NCBI GenBank assembly: GCA_022376925.1 | Contig: JAIOJX010000002.1 | Coordinates: forward strand, 134,550,831-134,614,830 | Source: Tragulus kanchil | Taxonomy: Eukaryota > Chordata > Mammalia > Artiodactyla > Tragulidae | Reading direction: 5' to 3' | Length of the DNA stretch: 64,000 nt | In this document: piece by piece, positions 33,912 through 45,581 of the stretch | Layout: each line of letters begins with the position of its first letter | Numbering within the stretch: position 1 is the first letter of the stretch | Notes under the pieces: generated by a model | Told to the model about the DNA's origin: nothing | The model's database searches: none | The model's input: the letters and a program-made list of their open reading frames with translations, nothing else | Translations under genes and position numbers: made by a program

Positions 33912-34013
33912 CAGTTTCCTACTCTTGAAAGTGGAGGGTGACGTGGTAACCTGCCTCAAAATATGACTGGGGTGTAAATATTCATTCAAGATGCCTGCCC
34001 AGTAAAGACTCCA

Positions 34014-34131
34014 GTGCATACTGGAGTGGGTAGCCTATCCATTCTCCAAGAGATCTTCCCAACCCAGGAATCAAACCCAGGCCTCCCACACTGCAGGCAG
34101 ATTCTTTACCCTCTGAGTCACCATGGAAGCC
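34014..34131 (-). mobile_element. Bov-tA SINE, 3'-truncated
   Basis: Only the head and a little body remain (GATCTTCCCAACCCAGGAAT to GAGTCACCATGGAAGCC). Duplication 10 starts inside it, and the right part recurs at 35137-35214. Confidence 0.88.
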
Positions 34132-34134
34132 TAT

Positions 34135-35070
34135 TACTACAGGTTAACTCCAAGCAAAATTGACCTGTTGTCAGTAGAGAATTTCCCACTCTGAGGAGTC
34201 CATCCACCAGCCCTCCCAGGAGCTTCATTGATCCTACCATTATCCTCTTGCCTCCCACAGATATGATATTTCAGGGAGTGATTGATGGATGTGTCCGTGG
34301 GGGAGGGTGAGCTTGTGCCTGACTCCGGGGACACGGTGCTTTGTTATGCAGAGTAGCTTCACTGTCATCCCACCATGAGCCCCCTTTCCCTTTAGAAGTT
34401 CCAGGCTATTTTTGAAGCCTTCCCGGCTCACATGTTCCTTTCTCCATCATGTCAGTGCTGGTACAGAGGCATCAGAATGTTCTGGCAGCGTGTAAAGCAA
34501 AAGAGATTTCAAAGTGCATAGAAGATGAGTGTTGCTCAGATGACAGGGTCTGAAGACATGACAAGAATGCTGAGTTTCCAGACTGCGGCAGCTTGTGCGT
34601 TTGTATTTAGCCCTCGTTGGATTTCTTGGGAAATCGGTAGAGGTGCCAAAGATGAACGTCATCTCTCAGAAGGCACCAAAGGGTAGAAACACCCCATGAC
34701 GTGCCCCACCTTGAATACACTCCGGAAGATCAGTAAAGGATGCCGGAACGAGTGGGTGGTTGCAACTCCAGGCAACTCCAGGCTCCGGGCCACGGGGTTC
34801 TGCAGGTGAAGCAGCGGACAGTAGAGGGGAGCACGTGGGCACCGGCTGCCCAGAAGCTTTGCTGCTGATGCAAAGCGTCCCTTGGAGTCTCCCGGTGCAT
34901 CTCAACTTGAAGGCACCCGATCCTCACCATGTATACATTGTATTACAGATGTAATACTTTGCTTACCTTTCCCATTCTTCCGTAAAGGGCAGGAAATGAC
35001 TTTGGAGATGGGTAGACCTGAGGTCCTGCTCCTTCTCTGCCTCGTACTAACTCTTTCATCTTTAGCCAAG
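34135..35070. other. Intronic sequence, nothing recognised
   Basis: Nearly the whole unit of duplication 10 outside the flanking SINEs. No exon or named repeat supported. Confidence 0.5.
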
Positions 35071-35073
35071 CCT

Positions 35074-35134
35074 TCTCTGGGGCCTCAGGTGATAAAGAAT
35101 CTGCCTTTTGGGGATTTGGGTGGGAGACCCAGGT
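35074..35134 (+). mobile_element. Bov-tA SINE head cut by a duplication junction
   Basis: GGGCCTCAGGTGATAAAGAA continues into a corrupted stretch and stops at GGGAGACCCAGGT, where the next duplicate copy starts. Confidence 0.8.
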
Positions 35135-36153
35135 ATATCTTCCCAACCCAGGAATCAAACCCAGGCCTCCCACACTGCAGGCAGATTCTTTACCCTCTGA
35201 GTCACCATGGAAGCCTATTACTACAGGTTAACTCCAAGCAAAATTGACCTGTTGTCAGTAGAGAATTTCCCACTCTGAGGAGTCCATCCACCAGCCCTCC
35301 CAGGAGCTTCATTGATCCTACCATTATCCTCTTGCCTCCCACAGATATGATATTTCAGGGAGTGATTGATGGATGTGTCCGTGGGGGAGGGTGAGCTTGT
35401 GCCTGACTCCGGGGACACGGTGCTTTGTTATGCAGAGTAGCTTCACTGTCATCCCACCATGAGCCCCTTCCTTGAGAAGTTCCAGGCTATTTTTGAAGCC
35501 TTCCCGGCTCACATGTTCCTTTCTCCATCATGTCAGTGCTGGTACAGAGGCATCAGAATGTTCTGGCAGCGTGTAAAGCAAAAGAGATTTCAAAGTGCAT
35601 AGAAGATGAGTGTTGCTCAGATGACAGGGTCTGAAGACATGACAAGAATGCTGAGTTTCCAGACTGCGGCAGCTTGTGCGTTTGTATTTAGCCCTCGTTG
35701 GATTTCTTGGGAAATCGGTAGAGGTGCCAAAGATGAACGTCATCTCTCAGAAGGCACCAAAGGGTAGAAACACCCCATGACGTGCCCCACCTTGAATACA
35801 CTCCGGAAGATCAGTAAAGGATGCCGGAACGAGTGGGTGGTTGCAACTCCAGGCAACTCCAGGCTCCGGGCCACGGGGTTCTGCAGGTGAAGCAGCGGAC
35901 AGTAGAGGGGAGCACGTGGGCACCGGCTGCCCAGAAGCTTTGCTGCTGATGCAAAGCGTCCCTTGGAGTCTCCCGGTGCATCTCAACTTGAAGGCACCCG
36001 ATCCTCACCATGTATACATTGTATTACAGATGTAATACTTTGCTTACCTTTCCCATTCTTCCGTAAAGGGCAGGAAATGACTTTGGAGATGGGTAGACCT
36101 GAGGTCCTGCTCCTTCTCTGCCTCGTACTAACTCTTTCATCTTTAGCCAAGCC

Positions 36154-36355
36154 TTCTCTGGGGCCTCAGGTGATAAAGAATCTGCCTGTGATGTGGGAGA
36201 CCCAGGTTCAATCCCTGGGTTGGGAAGATCCCCTGAAGAAGGGCATGGCAACCCACACTAGTATTCTTGCCTGCAGAATCCTATGGACAGAGGAACCTGG
36301 TGGGCTACAGCCCGTAGGGTTGCAAGAGTCGGACATGACTTAGTGACTAAACCAC
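36154..36355 (+). mobile_element. Bov-tA SINE, complete
   Basis: Complete form of the element cut at 35134. It has GATCCCCTGAAGAAGGGCAT body and GAGTCGGACATGACTTAGTG end. Confidence 0.93.
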
Positions 36356-36940
36356 CACGACCAAGTGCTCACTGCAGGTGCCGTTGTGACTGCTCGTGGT
36401 ATTGCTTTGGTGGTAGCCATAGTCGTGCTGGGGGATGTTGCAGTTGTGTACAGAGGTAGGGACAGTTTGGTGCCCCATGGGTCTGTGAGTGCTGGCCTCT
36501 GGCAGTGCTGCAAACCGTTGTTCTTTTGGACAGACAGTGTCTAGTTACTCTCCATAGGATCCTTTCTCTAAGGCCATCACTGGCTGCCCCAGCTCTGTGC
36601 CTGGGGAGGTAGACCTCATCTCCTGGGCTCCTCTGCTGACGGCTTTTGTCTTGAGCTGGGCCACGGGGAGGCGGCAGCCAGAGACTAGAGGGCGGGGGGA
36701 GGGAGAGTGTGGGGTTCTTTCCATCCGTATCACCCTCCTCTCGGTCCTCCATCTGCAGTGACAGCCCCTGGCTGTGGACCCTTCTTCTTAGGTTCAGCTC
36801 TCCCTGGGCTCTTGTTATTTTTATTTCATTAGATTATACCCGTAGCCCCAGGTGTGGTAACAGTTTCTCACAGTAGCTAGTGTTTTTACTTGAACATTTA
36901 GAGTGAATTACATTTCCTGCTGAGACCCCAAGAGACCTTT
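36356..36940. other. Intronic sequence, nothing recognised
   Basis: No named repeat or exon supported. Confidence 0.5.
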
Positions 36941-36944
36941 AAAC

Positions 36945-37283
36945 CTATTAAAAAATAATGGATTGAATTGTTTTCATTCTAAAAACATAAAGGGATACAA
37001 CCCTTTTGGAAAAAAATGGCAGTTTCTTATACAGCTAAACACAGAGTTATGTATGACGTGGTGGTTACTGTACAACATGGCAATTCCATTCTTAGGTATT
37101 TACCAAGATATATTATATGCCCACACAAAGACATATAAATGAATATTCAAAGCAGTTTTGTTCATAATAGCCAGAAACTGGGCGAAGAATCCCCGATTAT
37201 CAATCAACACATGAATCTATAGAGAAACATGGGAATAACTATGTAATAGAATATTACTAAACAGTGAAAATGGCTGCATCTGC
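36945..37283 (+). repeat. L1 fragment
   Basis: GCAGTTTCTTATACAGCTAA, CATTCTTAGGTATTTACCAA, AAGCAGTTTTGTTCATAATA and GCCAGAAACTGGGCGAAGAA follow the end of sense L1 ORF2/3'UTR. Ended by a Bov-tA insertion. Confidence 0.85.
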
Positions 37284-37474
37284 TGGGCTTCCTTGATGGC
37301 TCAGCAGTAAAGAATCCTACCGTCAATGCAGGAGATGAGGGTTCGATAGATCCCCTGGAGAAGGGAACCCACTCCAATGTTCTTGCCTGGGAGATCTCAT
37401 GGACAGAGGAGACTGGCGTACTACAGTTCATGGGATTGCAAAGAGCTGGAAATAACTTAGTGACTAAGCAACAA
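37284..37474 (+). mobile_element. Bov-tA SINE inserted in L1
   Basis: GGGCTTCCTTGATGGCTCAG head, a deleted B-box/body join, GACAGAGGAGACTGGCGTAC body. Confidence 0.92.
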
Positions 37475-37479
37475 TGTTT

Positions 37480-38035
37480 TGATAAAGGAGGGCAAATTTG
37501 GGTGCCATAATTTCTTTTTCATGGTATTGGGTTTAAATCAATTGAAATGTATTTCTGTACCATAATTTAAGCTTCAATAAAAGTTTGCTTGATTCTTTGT
37601 CTAGTGAAAAAACCCCTAATCTCCTGAAGTTGATTAAATTCTACATTTGATTTATTATTTTAAAATAGTAGGGAAATAAAGAATTATAAGAAGAAGACCC
37701 CAAAGTCCTTAAAACCAGAGATCGCTGCTACCATCAACATTTCAGGGACTGTGTTTTCTTCCAGGTTTTTTTTTTTTTTCTCCTGTGCTTAGATTTTCTT
37801 TTCCACCCTCAGTGGTTTTATTCAAATAAAAAAGAGAGCAAGAGGAAAGTCTCCCTCATGAGGCATTTTTGTTATGACTTTACTTGCCTCAGGGCACCTA
37901 GCCTAATGGTGAGAAGCTTAAGTCCTGTATCCCCAATATACTGGGAGGGAATGAAAATGTTTAGTCTTTGGAAGGGGATCATATTGGAGAGACGCATGGG
38001 GTGAGGGCACGGTCACTGGCCTCCAATCGCAACCA
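37480..38035. other. Intronic sequence, nothing recognised
   Basis: AT-rich with a poly(T) run near 37767-37780. No named repeat or exon supported. Confidence 0.5.
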
Positions 38036-38039
38036 GTCA

Positions 38040-38150
38040 CTCACTCAGTTAAATATTATTGAGCCTCTTTCATGAGCCTGCACTAGGAGTGTGATAGTGA
38101 ACAGGGCTTGTGGTCCCCCTGCTTGAATGGAGTTAGTCTGGGAGGGAAAG
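38040..38150 (-). repeat. L2 fragment, left part
   Basis: AAATATTATTGAGCCTCTTT, CATGAGCCTGCACTAGGAGT and GTGATAGTGAACAGGG fit the antisense L2 tail. Confidence 0.6.
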
Positions 38151-38164
38151 GTATTCCTATTCAT

Positions 38165-38395
38165 AGGAATAACAATGACAATGGCCATCGCTAATATTTA
38201 TGATGAACCTGTTGTGTGCCAGGCATTAAGGCTTAATTTTTCTGTTCAAGGTTTTAATACGTTGTTCCACTTAATTTCCCACTACTCTTTGGGTAGGTAC
38301 TCTTTTTAATCCTCATTTTCTTATTGAAAATAATAAAGTGACTTAGGAAGTTTCAAACGGGATTGCATGGTAAGCAGATTAAAGCTAGGCTAGTG
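38165..38395 (-). repeat. MIR
   Basis: TAATATTTATGATGAACCTG, TTGTGTGCCAGGCATTAAGG and CCTCATTTTCTTATTGAAAA match antisense MIR. Its right part recurs at 39352-39477. Confidence 0.7.
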
Positions 38396-38399
38396 GGTC

Positions 38400-38660
38400 A
38401 GGAAGACTCTCCGAGGAAATGACATTTCATGTGTGATCGGAGGGATGATGGACGTCAGGGAAACAAGATTGTGGCTTCAGGGCATGCAGACAGGGGCTCT
38501 TTTCTCATGGAGGGAAGCGGTTTTGAGTGATAATCGGGGATCAAGTTGGATAGAACTGGTGACCGGAAGTGAGTCGTGGCACTGAGGAGGGAGTCAAGGG
38601 TGACTCTCAGAGTGAGTGAGAGGACACATCAGAAGTGAGGCAGAAGTTTAAGTGGCATGG
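38400..38660 (-). repeat. L2 fragment, right part
   Basis: AGACTCTCCGAGGAAATGAC, ATTTCATGTGTGATCGGAGG and CAGGGAAACAAGATTGTGGC keep the antisense L2 order. Repeated at 39481-39741. Confidence 0.65.
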
Positions 38661-38812
38661 GGAGTCTCACTAGAGGTCTTGATTATTTTTCTCCTGTGTC
38701 AAAAATACAAACGCTACATTCAGAGAGTCAGGATCAACATAATATTTTTTTCTTTGAACATAAACTTCTGAAAATTTGGGAAACCTTGATATTATCACCT
38801 TTAGCCAATTCT

Positions 38813-39107
38813 CTTTTTTTTAATTTTTTTTTTTTCCTTTTTCCCAGTCATGCTTCTTTTATTTATATTTATTTTCATTCATTTTTAATTTTTTTATTTT
38901 TTGGCCTGTGTGGGCCTCCCATTGCAGTGGCCTCTCTCACTGCAGAGCACTGGCTCTGGGCACACGCGCTCCAGAGTGCTGGCTCGCAATTGGACGCGTT
39001 GGTCTAGCCACTCTGCAGCACGTGGGATCTTCCCGGGCCAGAGATTGAACGGGTGCCACTTGCACTGAAAGGCAGACTTGTTACCCACTGGACCACCAGG
39101 GAAGCCG
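38813..39107 (-). mobile_element. CHR-like SINE, target site shared with the next SINE
   Basis: Antisense with a long T-rich tail, body CTCGCAATTGGACGCGTTGG and head CCACTGGACCACCAGGGAAG. Flanked by TAGCCAATTCT at 38802-38812 and 39108-39118. Confidence 0.93.
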
Positions 39108-39118
39108 TAGCCAATTCT

Positions 39119-39267
39119 TTTAAAAATATTTATTTATTTGACTGCTCTGGGTCTTCACTGCAGCACATGGGATCTTTTAGTTGTCTGTCCCCACCAGGGA
39201 TTGAACCAAGGCCCCCTGCATTGGGAGTGCGGTTTCTTAGCCAACGAACCACCACAGAAGTCCTGTT
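39119..39267 (-). mobile_element. CHR-2-type SINE, older
   Basis: Antisense: ATTTATTTATTTGACTGCTC, CTTCACTGCAGCACATGGGA, GATTGAACCAAGGCCCCCTG. TAGCTAATTCTTT at 39268-39280 matches TAGCCAATTCTTT at 39108-39120 as its target-site duplication. Confidence 0.85.
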
Positions 39268-39893
39268 TAGCTAATTCTTTAAGTCTGCGCTTAGAGGTGA
39301 AGTGCTACAAATGTCTAATTGCATGGTAAGCCCAGATTAAAGCTTTAAGGCCTTAATTTCCCACTACTCTTGGGTAGGTACTCTTTTTAATCCTCATTTT
39401 CTTATTGAAAATAATAAAGTGACTTAGGAAGTTTCAAACGGGATTGCATGGTAAGCAGATTAAAGCTAGGCTAGTGGGTCAGGAAGACTCTCCGAGGAAA
39501 TGACATTTCATGTGTGATCGGAGGGATGATGGACGTCAGGGAAACAAGATTGTGGCTTCAGGGCATGCAGACCGGGGCTCTTTTCTCATGGAGGGAAGCG
39601 GTTTTGAGTGATAATCGGGGATCAAGTTGGATAGAACTGGTGACCGGAAGTGAGTCGTGGCACTGAGGAGGGAGTCAAGGGTGACTCTCAGAGTGAGTGA
39701 GAGGACACATCAGAAGTGAGGCAGAAGTTTAAGTGGCATGGGGAGTCTCACTAGAGGTCTTGATTATTTTTCTCCTGTGTCAAAAATACAAACGCTACAT
39801 TCAGAGAGTCAGGATCAACATAATATTTTTTTCTTTGAACATAAACTTCTGAAAATTTGGGAAACCTTGATATTATCACCTTTAGCCAATTCT

Positions 39894-40188
39894 CTTTTTT
39901 TTAATTTTTTTTTTTTCCTTTTTCCCAGTCATGCTTCTTTTATTTATATTTATTTTCATTCATTTTTAATTTTTTTATTTTTTGGCCTGTGTGGGCCTCC
40001 CATTGCAGTGGCCTCTCTCACTGCAGAGCACTGGCTCTGGGCACACGCGCTCCAGAGTGCTGGCTCGCAATTGGACGCGTTGGTCTAGCCACTCTGCAGC
40101 ACGTGGGATCTTCCCGGGCCAGAGATTGAACGGGTGCCACTTGCACTGAAAGGCAGACTTGTTACCCACTGGACCACCAGGGAAGCCG
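39894..40188 (-). mobile_element. CHR-like SINE (duplicate copy)
   Basis: Same as 38813-39107, second copy of duplication 11. Confidence 0.93.
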
Positions 40189-40199
40189 TAGCCAATTCT

Positions 40200-40348
40200 T
40201 TTAAAAATATTTATTTATTTGACTGCTCTGGGTCTTCACTGCAGCACATGGGATCTTTTAGTTGTCTGTCCCCACCAGGGATTGAACCAAGGCCCCCTGC
40301 ATTGGGAGTGCGGTTTCTTAGCCAACGAACCACCACAGAAGTCCTGTT
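40200..40348 (-). mobile_element. CHR-2-type SINE, older (duplicate copy)
   Basis: Same as 39119-39267, second copy of duplication 11. Confidence 0.85.
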
Positions 40349-40599
40349 TAGCTAATTCTTTAAGTCTGCGCTCAGAGGTGAAGTGCTACAAATGTCTAAT
40401 TTAAAGAACTACAAATGTACCCCTGAAATAGAGCAGCGACAACACTGTTTACACAAAACACTTGTTTCTAGCGTTGAACTGAATATAAGGTGAATACAAA
40501 TAGAGACTAAATTAGTTGAAACACCAAGCATTTTCCTAAAATTCCCTCTTGACTTCCGCTAGGTCTTTGATGATATAAGATACTGTTAGATGAATGCTC

Positions 40600-40760
40600 T
40601 GCTTCCCAGGTGGCGTAGTGATAACGAATTCACCTGCCAGGGCGGGAGATGGAAGAGACGCAGTTCGATCCCTGGGTCAAGAAGATCCCCCGGAAAAGGC
40701 AACCTACTCTAGTAGTTTTGCCTGGGAAATTTCTTGGACAGAGGAGCCTGGCAGGCTACA
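40600..40760 (+). mobile_element. Bov-tA SINE
   Basis: GCTTCCCAGGTGGCGTAGTG head, GTTCGATCCCTGGGTCAAGA B-box region, GGACAGAGGAGCCTGGCAGG. The 3' end is lost. Confidence 0.9.
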
Positions 40761-40764
40761 GTAG

Positions 40765-42010
40765 GTGTTTTTAAAAAACAGATGAAAGAGGCCAAGGTTC
40801 TGTATCCATGTAGTACCAGGCCTTAGAAAGAACAGAGTCCAGACTGGCTATTGGCATTACATGGCAGGAACTAATGGGCCACCCTTTCATGGCAGTACTG
40901 CTGATTCAACCATCAACTTCCCAGGAGAGTGAGTGTGACCAGCTGATCTTGGGTCCCATGCCCACCCCTTGGACGGGGGAATGCTGGACACCTTGATGGG
41001 CAGCACCACCAAGACTGGACATCATGGAGCCAGGCTGGGTTCCCAAAGGAACATCAACATGCCACTTACCAGAATAGATACTGTACAGGCAAACCCCCCA
41101 GAGGCCCATGGTCATCTCCTTGGCCCTGCCTTTGATTGGGTGATATTTGTAATGTTCCCATAACAGGCCACCGCTTCTTGAAGAGCTGTTGCTCGTGTGT
41201 TTTGCCTGCCTGGGGATAAGGTTTCTCTGTTTGCTCTTCAGAGTAAGTAAGGGGACGGGGGTGGACATGAATTTATCTCTGGGCTTCGAGCCACTAGCTC
41301 CGGAGGCACCACATGGCAGATTGGACTCATGTTATTTCTTGACCTGCCAGTCAAAAAAGACTTAGCCTTCTGGCTACGTGGCCCTTCCTTCCTGAGCAAG
41401 GCTAGGAGCTGGTAGTAGACAGATGGTGTCAATTTTGATTGCATCAGCGAGGTGGGTGTGCCCCTCCTACAGGCACTTACTAAAAAGAAGCCCGAGTAAC
41501 TGGCACCTGTGAATAAAGGACACCAGTCAAATAGTAGGCCTTCTGGCACTTTCTCTTACGTGAGCCAGTGTCTCAGGGCAGCCATCCTCACAGAACTGCA
41601 CTATGTAGAAAACAAGGGAAGGGTGAAACACTGGACCACAGCTTTCCTCAGTTCACCGACAAGGATTGTTTGAATTGAATCTTCTTAATATCAAGCTGCT
41701 AAATTAAAAAAGAGATTTATTTTTAGGAATACATGAAACATAGGAGGACAGAGGTGCCCTCACTGCCCCACCCTCCAACTTCTCATCCTTGGCTTATTAG
41801 TCATAGGTCCTTCGATCTCAAGAACCAAAAACCCAAGTCAGGTTGGTTTAGACTAAGAGGAATTTGGTGACGTCTATAGAAAAGTCAAGGGGTTCTCCCT
41901 TCAGGCTTGGCTGGATCCAGGTGCTCCTATGTGGTTATCAGCTCTCTCTTGGCTTTTCTCTCAGTTGGCTTCATTCTCAGAAAAGCTTTTCCTTCATGAT
42001 AATAAAGATG
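40765..42010. other. Intronic sequence, nothing recognised
   Basis: About 1.2 kb without a repeat I can name. The 120-codon minus-strand frame at 40906-41268 has no recognisable domain and no splice context, so I do not call a gene. The right part (from 41423) is duplicated. Confidence 0.45.
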
Positions 42011-42014
42011 GAAG

Positions 42015-42221
42015 TGTGCAGTCATGTCTGACTCTCTGCAACCCTATGGGCTGTAGCCTAACATGCTCCTTTGGCCATGGGATTCTCCAGACAAGAATCC
42101 TGGAGTGAGTGGCCAAACCCTCCTCCAGGGAATCTTCCCTACCCAGGGATCAAACTCACATCTGCTTGTGTCTCCTGCATTTCAGGCAGATTCCTTACCC
42201 ACTGAACCCCCTGGGACGCCC
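42015..42221 (-). mobile_element. Bov-tA SINE
   Basis: Antisense: GCAGTCATGTCTGACTCTCT, GGGATTCTCCAGACAAGAAT, CACTGAACCCCCTGGGACGC. Repeated at 43175-43381. Confidence 0.93.
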
Positions 42222-43174
42222 AAAGACGGCAGATCAGATGCAGCCTTATTTCCCACCAGCTTAGCCATACTGCTAGAAAATAAATCCTTTTTCCTAAGAA
42301 TTCCTGCAAGAGTCCTGATGCTGATTCTCTCTGGGTGGCTAAGACACATGCCCATCTGCGGTGAGGCTGGGATTCTGTGTCTGCCTGGAAACCAGGGTGT
42401 GAGGGCATCCTAGGTCAGCTTACAGGAACTGGGGATCCGATGCCCCACATAGAAGCAGAGAGGACGGATGCTGGCTGGATGTGTTCACCACACTGGTTTC
42501 AGGACCAGCTCTTCTCCTGGTCCAAGAGCTCTAGGGCAGGATGCGGCTGGTGAAGGAAGGGATGTTGATGTTTCCTGCAGCCATGGTGTCAATTTTGATT
42601 GCATCAGCGAGGTGGGTGTGCCCCTCCTACAGGCACTTACTAAAAAGAAGCCCGAGTAACTGGCACCTGTGAATAAAGGACACCAGTCAAATAGTAGGCC
42701 TTCTGGCACTTTCTCTTACGTGAGCCAGTGTCTCAGGGCAGCCATCCTCACAGAACTGCACTATGTAGAAAACAAGGGAAGGGTGAAACACTGGACCACA
42801 GCTTTCCTCAGTTCACCGACAAGGATTGTTTGAATTGAATCTTCTTAATATCAAGCTGCTAAATTAAAAAAGAGATTTATTTTTAGGAATACATGAAACA
42901 TAGGAGGACAGAGGTGCCCTCACTGCCCCACCCTCCAACTTCTCATCCTTGGCTTATTAGTCATAGGTCCTTCGATCTCAAGAACCAAAAACCCAAGTCA
43001 GGTTGGTTTAGACTAAGAGGAATTTGGTGACGTCTATAGAAAAGTCAAGGGGTTCTCCCTTCAGGCTTGGCTGGATCCAGGTGCTCCTATGTGGTTATCA
43101 GCTCTCTCTTGGCTTTTCTCTCAGTTGGCTTCATTCTCAGAAAAGCTTTTCCTTCATGATAATAAAGATGGAAG

Positions 43175-43381
43175 TGTGCAGTCATGTCTGACTCTCTGCA
43201 ACCCTATGGGCTGTAGCCTAACATGCTCCTTTGGCCATGGGATTCTCCAGACAAGAATCCTGGAGTGAGTGGCCAAACCCTCCTCCAGGGAATCTTCCCT
43301 ACCCAGGGATCAAACTCACATCTGCTTGTGTCTCCTGCATTTCAGGCAGATTCCTTACCCACTGAACCCCCTGGGACGCCC
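43175..43381 (-). mobile_element. Bov-tA SINE (duplicate copy)
   Basis: Same as 42015-42221, second copy of duplication 12. Confidence 0.93.
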
Positions 43382-43747
43382 AAAGACGGCAGATCAGATG
43401 CAGCCTTATTTCCCACCAGCTTAGCCATACTGCTAGAAAATAAATCCTTTTTCCTAAGAATTCCTGCAAGAGTCCTGATGCTGATTCTCTCTGGGTGGCT
43501 AAGACACATGCCCATCTGCGGTGAGGCTGGGATTCTGTGTCTGCCTGGAAACCAGGGTGTGAGGGCATCCTAGGTCAGCTTACAGGAACTGGGGATCCGA
43601 TGCCCCACATAGAAGCAGAGAGGACGGATGCTGGCTGGATGTGTTCACCACACTGGTTTCAGGACCAGCTCTTCTCCTGGTCCAAGAGCTCTAGGGCAGG
43701 ATGCGGCTGGTGAAGGAAGGGATGTTGATGTTTCCCCTGCAGCCATG

Positions 43748-44455
43748 GCATTTCTGTTCTGCTGCCCCCGCCTTCAGGACATGATCACAGCAGAGAGGCC
43801 AAGGGGTCAAGAGAAGTAGAGAGGCCAAGGGGTCAAGAGAAGTCTCCCTGTGCTGTCCAAACAAGCAGGCTATTCCTAGCAGCTTCCTGGCCCAGGTGCC
43901 TTCTCCCTAGGGTTGGTATATCTGAAGGTGGTGGCTGGGGTGAGGCTCGGCTTTCTTCCCATGGGTTTGTTTACTTCCCAGGACCATCCTTTACCTCGCC
44001 ACTGTTTTATCTGGCTTCGATAAATAAATTCGGTGATGTTATGAATGAAAACACTCCGTTTCTGCAGTTGCTGACCACGGTGCCGCTCTTGATTTTGTGT
44101 TTGAGTTCTCTCTGTAGTGCTAGACTGTGGCTGAAGAAATGACGTTTGCTCTGGCTTCCGCCTCTAGAGGAGGAAATCATCATCAGAACCCTGCGACTCC
44201 CCTTTAGCTCTCAGTAAATAGACGGTAGCCCGTAGGATGGAATTGTGGAAACAGATGAAGGGGTGAATAAGCAGACTTGGTGAGGAGGCCAGCACTTTCC
44301 AAGGAGGAAGAGGGAAACAGATTTTTCTAGCCTAAATGTTTGCCATAGTAAAGGTCTACTCTGAAACTAACCTTATTGTCTTATGGATACAAACTATTTT
44401 GCATTGGAATCTCTCATCTAGTCTTGATGGCCAGAGACCATCCTCTGGCTAATCT
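43748..44455. other. Intronic sequence, nothing recognised
   Basis: No named repeat or exon supported; repeated at 44871-45580 by duplication 13. Confidence 0.5.
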
Positions 44456-44456
44456 T

Positions 44457-44525
44457 TTGGACGGGGCGGGTCGGGTTGGGGAGGGAGGGAGCGGGCCACT
44501 TCTATTGTTTTTTCATTGTTCTTAA
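44457..44525 (-). mobile_element. CHR-like SINE tail cut by a duplication junction
   Basis: Only the GC-rich 3' tail is present (GGGTCGGGTTGGGGAGGGAG), with shortened G runs relative to 45590-45640. It dissolves into the join. Confidence 0.85.
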
Positions 44526-45581
44526 AGGCTGGATTTCCCACCAGCTTAGCCATACTGCTAGAAAATAAATCCTTTTCCTAAGAATTCCTGCAAGAGTCCT
44601 GATGCTGATTCTCTCTGGGTGGCTAAGACACATGCCCATCTGCGGTGAGGCTGGGATTCTGTGTCTGCCTGGAAACCAGGGTGTGAGGGCATCCTAGGTC
44701 AGCTTACAGGAACTGGGGATCCGATGCCCCACATAGAAGCAGAGAGGACGGATGCTGGCTGGATGTGTTCACCACACTGGTTTCAGGACCAGCTCTTCTC
44801 CTGGTCCAAGAGCTCTAGGGCAGGATGCGGCTGGTGAAGGAAGGGATGTTGATGTTTCCCCTGCAGCCATGGCATTTCTGTTCTGCTGCCCCCGCCTTCA
44901 GGACATGATCACAGCAGAGAGGCCAAGGGGTCAAGAGAAGTAGAGAGGCCAAGGGGTCAAGAGAAGTCTCCCTGTGCTGTCCAAACAAGCAGGCTATTCC
45001 TAGCAGCTTCCTGGCCCAGGTGCCTTCTCCCTAGGGTTGGTATATCTGAAGGTGGTGGCTGGGGTGAGGCTCGGCTTTCTTCCCATGGGTTTGTTTACTT
45101 CCCAGGACCATCCTTTACCTCGCCACTGTTTTATCTGGCTTCGATAAATAAATTCGGTGATGTTATGAATGAAAACACTCCGTTTCTGCAGTTGCTGACC
45201 ACGGTGCCGCTCTTGATTTTGTGTTTGAGTTCTCTCTGTAGTGCTAGACTGTGGCTGAAGAAATGACGTTTGCTCTGGCTTCCGCCTCTAGAGGAGGAAA
45301 TCATCATCAGAACCCTGCGACTCCCCTTTAGCTCTCAGTAAATAGACGGTAGCCCGTAGGATGGAATTGTGGAAACAGATGAAGGGGTGAATAAGCAGAC
45401 TTGGTGAGGAGGCCAGCACTTTCCAAGGAGGAAGAGGGGAAACAGATTTTTCTAGCCTAAATGTTTGCCATAGTAAAGGTCTACTCTGAAACTAACCTTA
45501 TTGTCTTATGGATACAAACTATTTTGCATTGGAATCTCTCATCTAGTCTTGATGGCCAGAGACCATCCTCTGGCTAATCTT

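Larger units (their letters stand above)
34052..36210. repeat. Tandem duplication 10: copies 34052-35134 and 35137-36210
   Basis: Offset about 1081-1085. Copy 1 begins inside a minus-strand Bov-tA and ends inside a plus-strand Bov-tA whose sequence (35104-35120) is corrupted relative to copy 2. A CCCTTTCCCTTTA/CCTTCCTTG difference lies near 34382/35465. Confidence 0.95.
38270..40401. repeat. Tandem duplication 11: copies 38270-39320 and 39352-40401
   Basis: Offset 1081-1082 with 31 bases of filler (39321-39351). The filler closely resembles 38365-38390 inside the unit. The unit contains L2, MIR and two CHR-type SINEs. Confidence 0.96.
41423..43747. repeat. Tandem duplication 12: copies 41423-42585 and 42583-43747
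   Basis: Offset 1160, the longest period in the set. The copies meet at a shared ATGG with no filler. The unit contains a minus-strand Bov-tA. Its right part is copied again by duplication 13. Confidence 0.97.

Noticed and set aside
40906..41268. 120-codon minus-strand frame in a repeat-poor stretch
   Set aside because: No domain, no start or splice context and no conservation evidence. A protein search could change this.
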